NCBI RefSeq assembly: GCF_013523125.1
Contig: NZ_JAAMQJ010000006.1
Coordinates: 89,381 to 153,380 of the forward strand
Length of the DNA: 64,000 nt
Direction of reading: 5' to 3'
Source of the DNA: Pseudomonas entomophila
Lineage (GTDB): Bacteria > Pseudomonadota > Gammaproteobacteria > Pseudomonadales > Pseudomonadaceae
Shown: in pieces, positions 1-7,146 of the stretch
Numbering within the stretch: the first letter of the stretch is position 1
Layout: each line of letters starts with the position of its first letter
The notes under the pieces: model-generated
Told to the model about the DNA's origin: nothing
Database searches by the model: none
The model's input: only the letters and a program-made list of their open reading frames with translations
Position numbers and translations under genes: made by a program

Positions 1-733
1 CAAGGCCATGGAGAAGATCCGTTACCTGACCTGCCTGTCCGACATCCTGCCCACCGGCTACCACGGGGCCGTGACCGCGGGCGTCGGCCCAGGCAGCACC
101 GTCTACGTCGCCGGCGCCGGTCCGGTCGGCCTGGCCGCTGCCGCCTCGGCACGTCTGCTGGGCGCCGCCTGCGTGATCGTCGGCGACCTCAACCCGGCCC
201 GTCTGGCCCACGCCAAGTCGCAAGGCTTCGAAGTGGTCGACCTGTCCAAGGACACCCCGCTGCACGAACAGATCGTCGACATCCTCGGCGAGCCGGAAGT
301 GGACTGCGCGGTCGATGCCGTCGGCTTCGAGGCCCGTGGCCATGGCCATGAGGGCGCCAAGCACGAAGCCCCGGCCACCGTGCTGAACTCGCTGATGCAG
401 GTGACCCGCGTGGCCGGCAGCATCGGTATCCCGGGCCTGTACGTGGCCGAAGACCCGGGCGCATCGGATGCCGCCGCCAAGATCGGCGCCCTGAGCATCC
501 GCTTCGGCCTGGGCTGGGCCAAGTCGCACAGCTTCCACACCGGCCAGACCCCGACCATGAAGTACAACCGCCAGTTGATGCAGGCGATCATGTGGGACCG
601 CATCAACATCGCCGAGGTGGTGGGCGTGCAGGTGATCAACCTGGACCAGGCGCCTGAAGGGTATGGCGAGTTCGATGCCGGCGTACCGAAGAAATTCGTG
701 ATCGACCCGCACAAGATGTGGGGCGCGGCGTGA
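1..733 (+). CDS. fdhA: Glutathione-independent formaldehyde dehydrogenase, 3' part
   Basis: The gene is cut by the window edge; the visible 243 residues are the C-terminal two thirds of a zinc-dependent medium-chain dehydrogenase that oxidises formaldehyde to formate with tightly bound NAD. A Rossmann nucleotide-binding motif (VAGAGPVGLAAAA) lies near the start of the visible part, followed by an acidic residue in VGDLNPAR that fits NAD preference. Family proteins are about 400 residues, so roughly 155 N-terminal residues, including most of the catalytic zinc ligands, lie upstream. Identification is from overall sequence recognition and from the P. putida gene order (fdhA close to creBCD and aceEF). 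A strong intrinsic terminator follows the stop codon. Confidence 0.93.
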   Translation, partial: KAMEKIRYLTCLSDILPTGYHGAVTAGVGPGSTVYVAGAGPVGLAAAASARLLGAACVIVGDLNPARLAHAKSQGFEVVDLSKDTPLHEQIVDILGEPEVDCAVDAVGFEARGHGHEGAKHEAPATVLNSLMQVTRVAGSIGIPGLYVAEDPGASDAAAKIGALSIRFGLGWAKSHSFHTGQTPTMKYNRQLMQAIMWDRINIAEVVGVQVINLDQAPEGYGEFDAGVPKKFVIDPHKMWGAA

Positions 734-756
734 TGCCGTGAGGTGACGTCACGAAG

Positions 757-782
757 AGCCCCTCGCATCGAGGGGCTTTTTC
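757..782. terminator. Intrinsic terminator after fdhA
   Basis: A perfect 9-bp stem (AGCCCCTCG, loop CAT, CGAGGGGCT) is followed by a T run on the plus strand. It ends transcription of fdhA and directly abuts the stop codon of the converging small Rhs-core gene. Confidence 0.9.
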
Positions 783-990
783 ATGGCTGTTCGTCCGGGC
801 TTTGCACGACGAGGATCGAGCCTTTGTCGTCGGTGGCCAGCAGACCGTTGGTTCGGGCGTCGTCGGCACTCAATTCAGCCAACGGTTGTTCCGCAGCGCG
901 AAAGATAGCGCGATGCTGATCGCTCTGACTCACGGTGATCAGCTTGTGGCCCTGATAGAAGAAAAGCGAGTTGTTCGAGGCTTTGCGCAT
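781..990 (-). CDS. Short Rhs-core fragment protein
   Basis: This encodes 69 residues that match the stretch just before the Rhs repeat-associated core: LFFYQGHKLITV, DQHRAIFR and the LLATDDKGSILVV strand. In intact short Pseudomonas Rhs proteins this stretch runs straight on into an SYTAYGY...GFNGERPD core and a variable C-terminal toxin; here translation stops right after DEQP, where that core should begin. It is either a disrupted Rhs gene or a leftover donor cassette. The next Rhs piece, upstream on the same strand, begins with exactly the missing SYTAYGY part, so the two look like complementary halves in the wrong order. A hairpin at 1066-1081 lies 76 bp upstream of its ATG, as it does for the second piece. 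Activity on its own is doubtful. Confidence 0.7.
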   Translation of the reverse strand: MRKASNNSLFFYQGHKLITVSQSDQHRAIFRAAEQPLAELSADDARTNGLLATDDKGSILVVQSPDEQP

Positions 991-1065
991 GGGTCGAGTC
1001 CCTGCCGTACTGAATAGGTGGAGGCTGCGTGAAACCTATTCTGAGCAACCCTGAAATTTTTGATA

Positions 1066-1081
1066 CTGGCAGAAATGACAG
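1066..1081 (-). promoter_or_regulatory. Rhs-associated upstream hairpin element, copy A
   Basis: The sequence CTGGCAGAAATGACAG is a near-perfect inverted repeat with a GAAA centre. It lies 76 bp upstream of the short Rhs fragment. Copy B at 2072-2087 is the perfect form and sits 72 bp upstream of the second Rhs gene. Shared position and sequence point to a conserved promoter or operator of the family. Confidence 0.55.
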
Positions 1082-1220
1082 TTCATCGCCTGTGGCAACA
1101 CCTGTGGGGGCTAGCAGTGGCTTCGCTATGTAGGACTTCAACCAGCCTTGCCGAAGATTTCACCCGTAGCGATGTTTCGACTGATTTCAAAGCTTTGGTA
1201 GAGGCGCGATATACCGTGTG

Positions 1221-2000
1221 TTAAGGCCCCAATAAATCTCGGATAACGTCGCGGCGTTGTTGAATGTTCCGCAGGGTTTGATAGTAGGATTCAGGAACAG
1301 TAAGGTTCCGTCTTTCCATTGTTCTAATGTTGCGTCTAACATTTCGATAATGAGCGGTTTCTTCCTCAAGCTCCGTCCGATAGGCTGCAACTTGCTCTGG
1401 AGGGAGGCTGGTTTTTATTTGGGGCCTGGAAGGCAACGTTTCGTATTTCGGAGGCACAGGTGGTTTTACATGGCCGCCAGAAGGGGTATAGCTTGGGCCC
1501 ACCACATACATGTGGCCTTTTGGTAGCCGTTTAGAGTAGTGTGGAAGGAGGCCTGGATCATAACTTGGTGGCGAGCCAGGCGATGAAAAAGCATAGGGGT
1601 CAGAAGGGTAGTAGGGTGGTGCATCCCTTTTAGAAGGTGTAATGACATGAGCTGGGCTATCGAGGTTCATCAGGATTTGTAAGCGCGTTTGAACTCTTTG
1701 ATTAAAGCGCTTTGCGATCAAAGTGCTCACTCTGGAATGACCTGTAGGGTCAGTGTAATTGATAGGGTCACCCTTGTTATAAGTATAGGCGTTTAGACCG
1801 CCTATTCCAAATGGTGACAGGGTGTCTGGTGCACTATAACGCATCGAGATTGTGCTATACGATCTGTACCCTAAACCTAACATGTATAATCCTGTAAGCG
1901 GATCGGGGCGTTCACCATTAAATGCCAGCAAGGGTTGCCCTTTTGGGTAAGGCATCGCATAGCCATAGGCTGTGTAGCTGCGTGTTAGGTTCGTTTTCAT
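1221..2000 (-). CDS. Rhs-core protein with variable C-terminal domain (orphan Rhs toxin-like)
   Basis: The 259-residue product starts with the conserved Rhs core: SYTAYGY (residues 8-14), FNGERPDPLTGLYMLG (about 28-43), the GGLNAYTYNKGDPINYTDP block (about 67-85) ending in DPTGH near residue 88, the usual boundary between core and variable toxin. The remaining ~170 residues are proline- and tyrosine-rich and then helical and charged; I recognise no nuclease, deaminase or other toxin motif in them. The gene is visibly lower in GC than its neighbours, which suggests transfer. No immunity gene is evident between it and the downstream Rhs fragment. The ATG has no clear Shine-Dalgarno sequence. 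As a polymorphic toxin it would normally be carried by a longer Rhs protein or the type VI system; as a stand-alone gene it may be a silent donor cassette. Confidence 0.8.
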   Translation of the reverse strand: MKTNLTRSYTAYGYAMPYPKGQPLLAFNGERPDPLTGLYMLGLGYRSYSTISMRYSAPDTLSPFGIGGLNAYTYNKGDPINYTDPTGHSRVSTLIAKRFNQRVQTRLQILMNLDSPAHVITPSKRDAPPYYPSDPYAFSSPGSPPSYDPGLLPHYSKRLPKGHMYVVGPSYTPSGGHVKPPVPPKYETLPSRPQIKTSLPPEQVAAYRTELEEETAHYRNVRRNIRTMERRNLTVPESYYQTLRNIQQRRDVIRDLLGP

Positions 2001-2071
2001 TGAAAGGCACCGTGAAAGTCTAGGCGGAAGATAACAAGCATCAGTATTCCGGAAGAAGATTTGTGGCGCTA

Positions 2072-2087
2072 CTGACAGAAATGTCAG
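2072..2087 (-). promoter_or_regulatory. Rhs-associated upstream hairpin element, copy B
   Basis: CTGACAGAAATGTCAG is a perfect 6-bp inverted repeat around GAAA, 72 bp upstream of the Rhs-core gene. Further towards the gene a TTTCACG-N2-GCCT motif is also shared with the region of copy A. Confidence 0.6.
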
Positions 2088-2224
2088 GGGAAGTACCGCT
2101 GCGATGCACTCTTGTAGCCCGTTATGAGCCTGAAGGAAACTTCTGAAACTTCAGAAAACCTAGTCTAGCTCCCTGATGACAGGTTTTGGGGTTTTCAGCC
2201 TTCTGCAGCAATGGATTCTGTGTG

Positions 2225-3073
2225 GTTGCAAAGCGTTACGAACTCTCAGACGAAGCCTGGTCTATGGTGGCTGACCTATTCACTGAAAGCGCAATCGAGG
2301 CCGGCCACGCTTGAGCGATCGCTTGATGCTCGATGGTGTTCTTTGGATCCTGTGCTCAGGTGCCGCCTGGCGAGACATGCCTGAGCGATTCGGTCCCTGG
2401 TCCACGGTGTAGCAGCGATTCCGGACGTGGCGTAATCAAGACCCGTTCGACCAGACGCTCAGACGCTTGCATCTGAAACTCAATGATCAAGGCCTCATAG
2501 ACGTGCAGGTCTGGATGATCGATTCGACCACTGTAAGCGCCACCTGAGCTTCCTCAGACGCGGGAGAGAACGTGGGCCTGAAGAACCCGCCGATTACGCT
2601 TTAGGCCGCAATCGCGGCGGACTGACCACCAAGATCCATATGCTGTGTGATGCCCAAGGTGTGCCGCTACGCTTCCTGCTCTCCGGCGGCCACGCCAGCG
2701 ACATCGTTTATGCTCAGCCGCTTCTGGATGATGTCAGTATCCCTTCAAGTGGTCGCGGTCGTCCGCGCAAGCGATGCAGGTGGCTGCTTGCTGAAAAGGC
2801 TACGGCTGCCAAGCGCTGCGGCGCTACTGTGACGATTATCGAATGAAGTCGGTCATTCCACTGCGCTCGATGACGTGCAGACCCAGGCCTGGCTTGCCCC
2901 GGTTGTTTGACCGACCCAAGTACCGTAAACGCAACGCCATCGAGCGTATGTTTGGCTGGCTGAAAGAGAATCGCCGGATCGTCACGCACTTCGACAAGCT
3001 CGCAAAAAGCTACGCGGCCATGGTCTCACTGGCTTGTGCCATGCGGTGTTTGCGACCTCTTTTTCGTACAGAG
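2225..3073 (+). pseudogene. Degenerate IS5-family (IS427-like) transposase
   Basis: Conceptual translation with several frame changes and in-frame stops recovers most of an IS5/IS427-type DDE transposase: KRYELSDEAWSMVADLF near 2231, LHLKLNDQGLIDVQVWMIDSTTV (2468-2535; first catalytic Asp), RNRGGLTTKIHMLCDAQGVP (2610-2660), GRGRPRKRCRWLLAEK (2752-2800) and PKYRKRNAIERMFGWLKENRR (2918-2980; catalytic Glu). Stops at about 2313 and 2827 and missing bases near 2545-2590 and 2800-2880 inactivate it. No clear terminal inverted repeats or target duplication could be defined. Its end lies against the 3' end of the convergent acyltransferase gene. Confidence 0.85.
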
Positions 3074-3074
3074 C

Positions 3075-3992
3075 TTAGTGTCTGCATGTGGGCGCAATGG
3101 TGGATCGCTTCAGCTCATCCCGCAACTTACCAATACGTGCGTCCTTCTCCTTCCATAACTGGTTCACCCACCCCTGCACCTGTTGGCGAAACGCAGGGTC
3201 GCCCTCATATTCTCCACCCCACAGTGCTGAATCCAAAGGCCGCACCTGGATGTCCACGATTACCCGCCTAATACTGCCATTGAGCAGATCCCAGAACCCA
3301 GGCGCCCGATCACCGGGATATACAATGGTCACGTCTAACAGCGCATCCAGCTGCTCGCCCAGCGCGGCCAACACGAATGCCACGCCTCCCGCCTTGGGCT
3401 TGAGCAGGTAACGGTAAGGCGACTGCTGAGCCTGGTGTTTGGCCGGCGTGAAGCGCGTGCCTTCGAGGTAGTTGACCACGGTCACCGGCTGGCGCTTGAA
3501 CAGCTCGCAGGCGGCCTTGGTGATTTCCAGGTCCTTGCCCTTGAGCTCGGGGTGCTTTTCCAGGAAGGCTTTGCTGTAGCGCTTCATGAACGGATAGTCC
3601 AAGCCCCACCAGGCCAGCCCCAGCAGGGGCACCCAGATCAGCTCCTTCTTCAGGAAGAACTTGAAGAACGGCGTACGGCGGTTGAGGCTTTCCATCAGCG
3701 CTGGGATATCCACCCAGCTCTGGTGGTTGCTGACGCACAGATAGGAGGTGTCCGGGCGCAGGTTGTCGATGCCGCGGATGTCCCAGCGAGTCGGGATGCA
3801 CGCGGCGAAGATCCGCTTGTCGATCTCGGCCCAGGTCTCGGCCACCCACATGACCGCGCGCGAGGCCCAGTCGCGGCCGCGAGCCGGCAGCACCAGCTTG
3901 AGCACGGCGAAGCACAGCAAGGGGCAAATCAGTATTAGTGTGTTGAGCAACAGCAGGATGGCCACGAGGATGCCGGTGAACAGGCGACGCAT
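3075..3992 (-). CDS. Lysophospholipid-type acyltransferase (PlsC family, YihG-like)
   Basis: The 305-residue inner-membrane protein begins with a long hydrophobic segment (LFTGILVAILLLLNTLILI, about residues 4-22). It has the acyltransferase block I HX4D motif NHQSWVD and the block III motif EGTRF, so it should move an acyl group from acyl-ACP or acyl-CoA to a lysophospholipid or similar acceptor. It resembles the E. coli YihG type rather than PlsC itself. The ATG at 3992 was chosen because the membrane segment starts there; the frame is open further upstream but encodes no recognisable protein. The stop codon lies only two bases from the IS5 remnant, so the last residues (APTCRH) may have been changed by that insertion. 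Confidence 0.85.
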   Translation of the reverse strand: MRRLFTGILVAILLLLNTLILICPLLCFAVLKLVLPARGRDWASRAVMWVAETWAEIDKRIFAACIPTRWDIRGIDNLRPDTSYLCVSNHQSWVDIPALMESLNRRTPFFKFFLKKELIWVPLLGLAWWGLDYPFMKRYSKAFLEKHPELKGKDLEITKAACELFKRQPVTVVNYLEGTRFTPAKHQAQQSPYRYLLKPKAGGVAFVLAALGEQLDALLDVTIVYPGDRAPGFWDLLNGSIRRVIVDIQVRPLDSALWGGEYEGDPAFRQQVQGWVNQLWKEKDARIGKLRDELKRSTIAPTCRH

Positions 3993-4186
3993 AGGGAAAC
4001 TCTTGTGGTCTGAGCAGGGAGCCATGATAAGCATGCCGCTGCGCCCCGCCAAATGCGTCGGGCCGGGCGGTGCGAACAAATGTTTCACATTGTGTTGGCT
4101 AGAGTCGCAGGCCGTTGCCAGGGATCGTTGAAACATCGACGTGCGCTTGGCGTCCAACCGGTACCGTCGAATCAGGAGCCTTGCCC

Positions 4187-4687
4187 GTGAAACCCATGCT
4201 TGCCTTGCTGTGCACCTTGTCCCTGCCTGTGATGGCGGCGGACCCCATGCTGTATGGGCGCTACGAACACATCGGCCTGCCGGAACTTGGCGAAACCCTC
4301 AAGGCCAAGATGGACACCGGTGCCTGGACCGCCTCGCTGTCGGCCAAGGACATCGAGCGTTTCAGCCGTAATGGCGATGACTGGGTACGTTTCCGCCTGG
4401 CGACCCCGGACGCGGACGACAAGGTCTACGAGCACAAGCTGGCGCGCATCAGCAAGATCAAGAGCCGGGCCGACGAGGATGACGAAGGCGAGGCGGCCGG
4501 CTTCGCCAAGCGGCCGGTGATCGACCTGGACCTGTGCCTGGGCAACGTCAAGCGCACTGTCGAGGTGAATCTCACCGACCGCAGCAGCTTCGACTACCCA
4601 TTGCTGATCGGCGCCAAGGCCCTGCGCGAGTTCAAGGCGGCCATCGACCCGGCACAGCGTTACACTGCGGACAAGCCGGACTGCTGA
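4187..4687 (+). CDS. Exported RimK-associated/zinc-protease-like protein (PF05618 type)
   Basis: The 166-residue protein starts with a GTG preceded by an AGGAG eight bases upstream; an ATG nine bases later would be too far from this site. Residues 1-16 form a signal peptide ending in PVMA-ADP. The mature part contains the AKMDTGAWTASL motif with a DTGA signature typical of the retropepsin-like family annotated as ATP-dependent zinc protease (PF05618), and the later VNLTDRSSFDYPLLIGAKAL block. Secretion to the periplasm is inferred from the leader. The catalytic mechanism of the family is not settled, so the name is by similarity only. It precedes creBCD but is separated from it by repeat arrays. 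Confidence 0.75.
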   Translation: MKPMLALLCTLSLPVMAADPMLYGRYEHIGLPELGETLKAKMDTGAWTASLSAKDIERFSRNGDDWVRFRLATPDADDKVYEHKLARISKIKSRADEDDEGEAAGFAKRPVIDLDLCLGNVKRTVEVNLTDRSSFDYPLLIGAKALREFKAAIDPAQRYTADKPDC

Positions 4688-4712
4688 GGGCGAGGGGCTG
4701 CAAGTCGTAAGT

Positions 4713-4817
4713 TACAAGCTACAAGCTACAAGCTACAAGCTACAAGCTACAAGCTACAAGCTACAAGCTACAAGCTAGAAGCTAGAAGCTAGAAGCTAGA
4801 AGCTAGAAGCTAGAAGC
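4713..4817. repeat. Heptanucleotide tandem array: 9 x TACAAGC then 6 x TAGAAGC
   Basis: Fifteen contiguous 7-bp units fill 105 bp between the protease-like gene and creB. The first nine are TACAAGC (4713-4775), the last six TAGAAGC (4776-4817), without interruption. The unit is 6/7 complementary to the second array downstream, so a transcript through both could fold into a long hairpin. Confidence 0.97.
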
Positions 4818-4862
4818 CGTAACCAGTAGGATTCAGCGTACATCCATGCGCCACACTCCTGC

Positions 4863-4911
4863 TTGCAGCTTGCAGCTTGCAGCTTGCAGCTTGCAGCTTG
4901 CAGCTTGCAGC
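4863..4911. repeat. Heptanucleotide tandem array: 7 x TTGCAGC
   Basis: Seven perfect units end 18 bp before the creB start codon. The array is in the creB leader, in the inverse sense of the first array. Its length is not a multiple of three and the tract is of a kind prone to slippage. Confidence 0.97.
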
Positions 4912-4929
4912 CCGCCACTCGAGACCCCC

Positions 4930-5610
4930 ATGCCCCACATCCTCATCGTCGAAGACGAAGCCGCCATCGCCGACACGCTGGTCTACGCCCTGCAGGCCGA
5001 CGGTCACAGCACCGACTGGGTCACCCTGGGTGGCGCGGCGCTCGAGCGGCTGCGTCTGCAGCCGGCGGACCTAGTGATTCTCGACATCGGGCTGCCCGAC
5101 ATCAGCGGATTCGAGACGTGTCGGCAGTTGCGTCGGTTCTCCGAGGTGCCGGTGATGTTCCTCAGCGCGCGCGATGGCGAGATCGATCGGGTGGTGGGGC
5201 TGGAGATCGGCGCCGACGATTATGTCGTCAAGCCGTTCAGTCCGCGTGAAGTGACGGCGCGGGTACGGGCGATTCTCAAGCGCATGGCGCCACGGATCGA
5301 GCCTGTGGAAGCGGCCACCCCATTCCAGGTGGACACCGTGCGCATGCTGATCCACTACCGCGGCCAGCCGCTGTCGCTGACGCGCCATGAGTTTCGCCTG
5401 CTGCACACTCTGCTGGCGCAACCGCAGCGAGTGTTCAGCCGCGAGCAACTGCTCGACGCGCTCGGGGTCGCCTCCGATGTCGGCTACGAACGGACCATCG
5501 ACAGCCATATCAAGAGCCTGCGTGCCAAGCTGCGCCAGGTCGCCGTGCACGTCGAGCCGATCCAGACCCACCGCGGGCTGGGCTACAGCTACAGCCCGGA
5601 TCAGGCCTGA
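4930..5610 (+). CDS. creB: Response regulator CreB (OmpR family)
   Basis: The 226-residue protein has an N-terminal receiver domain with acidic pocket E8-D9, phosphoacceptor D52 (VILDIGLPD) and K101 (VVKPFSP), and a C-terminal winged-helix domain of OmpR type from about residue 130 on (LSLTRHEFRLLHTLL, then the RTIDSHIKSLRAKL recognition helix). It acts with CreC to activate the cre regulon, linked to carbon source and, in pseudomonads and Aeromonas, beta-lactam response. ATG 4930 was preferred to an in-frame ATG at 4846, since the earlier start would only add a translated repeat. The Shine-Dalgarno sequence is poor. The stop codon overlaps the creC start (TGATG). Confidence 0.93.
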   Translation: MPHILIVEDEAAIADTLVYALQADGHSTDWVTLGGAALERLRLQPADLVILDIGLPDISGFETCRQLRRFSEVPVMFLSARDGEIDRVVGLEIGADDYVVKPFSPREVTARVRAILKRMAPRIEPVEAATPFQVDTVRMLIHYRGQPLSLTRHEFRLLHTLLAQPQRVFSREQLLDALGVASDVGYERTIDSHIKSLRAKLRQVAVHVEPIQTHRGLGYSYSPDQA

Positions 5611-7055
5611 TGCGCTTAGGCATCCGGATTTTCCTGGTGTACTTCCTGTTCGTCGGCCTGGCCGGCTACTTCCTGCTCAATACCGTGCGCGAGCAGATCC
5701 GTCCGGTGGTGCGCCAGTCCTCCGAGGAAACCCTGGTGGACACCGCCAACCTGCTGGCGGAAATCCTGCACGATGACGTCAAGGCCGGCACCCTGGGCCA
5801 GAGTCGCCTGCCCGAGGTGCTCAAGGCCTATGGCCTGCGCAGCCCCGGCGCGCGGATCTGGGGGCTGGAAAAACATCAGGTCAGCCACCGGATCTACGTC
5901 ACCGATGCCCAGGGCATCGTGCTGCTCGACTCCAGCGGCCAGGCGCTCGGGCAGGACTACTCGCGCTGGAATGATGTCTACCTGACCTTGCGCGGGCAGT
6001 ACGGTGCGCGTTCCACGCGCAGCGTCGAGGCGGACGAGAGCACCTCGGTGATGCACGTGGCGGCGCCGATCCTGGATCAAGGCCACATCATCGGTGTGGT
6101 CACCGTGGCCAAGCCCAACAGCTCCCTGCAACCGTACATCGATCGTTCCGAACGGCGGCTGCTGACCCTTGGGCTGGGCGTGATCGTCATGGGCCTGCTG
6201 GTCGGGGCGGCCTTGTCCTGGTGGCTGGCGCGTTCCCTGCGCAAGCTGGCCCGTTACGCCCAGGCGGTCAGCGAAGGCGAACGGGCCGCGCTGCCATTCT
6301 ACAAGGGGGGTGAGCTGGCGCACCTGGCCGGTGCCGTCGAGCGTATGCGCACGCAGCTCGAAGGCAAGGCGTACGTCGAGCGTTACGTCCACACCCTGAC
6401 CCATGAGCTGAAAAGCCCGCTGGCCGCGATCCGCGGTGCGGCGGAGCTGTTGCAGGGGGAGATGCCGGCCGAGCAGCGGGCGAAGTTCGCTGCCAACGTC
6501 GAGCGCGAGAGCGAGCGCGTGCAGCAGATGATCGAGCGCCTGCTCGACCTGGCCAAGGTCGAGCAGATGCAGGCGTTGGACGACGAGCAGCACGTGGACA
6601 TCGCGGCACTGGTCGATGAGCTGCTGATGGCCCAGGCGGCCCGCTTGGCGGCTGGAGACCTCCAGGTGCACCAGCATATACCGGCGTGCCGGTTACTGTG
6701 CGATCCCTTCCTGATGCGTCAGGCCCTGGCCAACTTGCTGGACAACGCCCTGGATTTCACGCCCTCCGGTGGCGCCCTGACGTTCGACCTGACGCAGCAG
6801 GGCGAGCAGGTGGCGCTGAGTGTGTTCAATCAGGGAGAGGCAATCCCTGACTACGCCATCGACCGGGTCGCCGAGCGCTTCTACTCGCTGCCCCGTCCTG
6901 GGACCGGACGCAAGAGCACGGGCCTGGGGCTGAACTTCGTGGCCGAGGTGATGCACCTGCATGGCGGTGCCCTGGCCGTGGACAATGTCGAGGGCGGGGT
7001 ACGTGTTCAGCTGTGGTTGCCAGCACGACGCTTCGGCCGGGCCTTCGAAGGCTGA
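5610..7055 (+). CDS. creC: Sensor histidine kinase CreC
   Basis: This 481-residue inner-membrane kinase has transmembrane segments at about 7-25 and 184-206 that bracket a periplasmic sensor domain, a HAMP-like linker, and the cytoplasmic core: H-box HTLTHELKSPLAAIRG with phosphoacceptor His265, N-box NLLDNALDF near 375 and a G-box GLGLNFVAEVMHLHGG near 440. It phosphorylates CreB, whose gene overlaps it by one base, so the two are translationally coupled. Length and layout match CreC of other gammaproteobacteria, and the creD gene follows. Confidence 0.93.
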   Translation: MRLGIRIFLVYFLFVGLAGYFLLNTVREQIRPVVRQSSEETLVDTANLLAEILHDDVKAGTLGQSRLPEVLKAYGLRSPGARIWGLEKHQVSHRIYVTDAQGIVLLDSSGQALGQDYSRWNDVYLTLRGQYGARSTRSVEADESTSVMHVAAPILDQGHIIGVVTVAKPNSSLQPYIDRSERRLLTLGLGVIVMGLLVGAALSWWLARSLRKLARYAQAVSEGERAALPFYKGGELAHLAGAVERMRTQLEGKAYVERYVHTLTHELKSPLAAIRGAAELLQGEMPAEQRAKFAANVERESERVQQMIERLLDLAKVEQMQALDDEQHVDIAALVDELLMAQAARLAAGDLQVHQHIPACRLLCDPFLMRQALANLLDNALDFTPSGGALTFDLTQQGEQVALSVFNQGEAIPDYAIDRVAERFYSLPRPGTGRKSTGLGLNFVAEVMHLHGGALAVDNVEGGVRVQLWLPARRFGRAFEG

Positions 7056-7068
7056 CGCGCCCTGCAAC

Positions 7069-7084
7069 TTCACACACTCTCCAC
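7069..7084 (+). promoter_or_regulatory. Probable CreB box (cre tag) upstream of creD
   Basis: TTCAC-N6-TCCAC matches the known CreB site TTCAC-N6-TTCAC with a single change. It lies 63 bp upstream of the creD start, where the cre tag is found in E. coli and Aeromonas. Confidence 0.7.
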
Positions 7085-7146
7085 ACAGCCTCCTCGAAGC
7101 GTCCACACGGCCTGCGCAGACTGCCTCCACTGACCCAGGAGGCCCC

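Noticed and set aside
802..1017. Plus-strand small frame opposite the short Rhs fragment, considered as an immunity gene
   Set aside because: It is a shadow of the Rhs frame, lacks a ribosome-binding site and has no recognisable features.
3088..3411. Plus-strand frames downstream of the transposase remnant
   Set aside because: They are antisense to the acyltransferase gene, which carries the HX4D and EGTR motifs.
4713..4911. Heptamer arrays considered as an iteron origin
   Set aside because: There is no rep gene, AT-rich unwinding segment or DnaA box; neighbouring genes are chromosomal.
4846..4929. Upstream in-frame ATG for creB
   Set aside because: It would add 28 residues that only translate the TTGCAGC repeats; the receiver domain starts normally at 4930.
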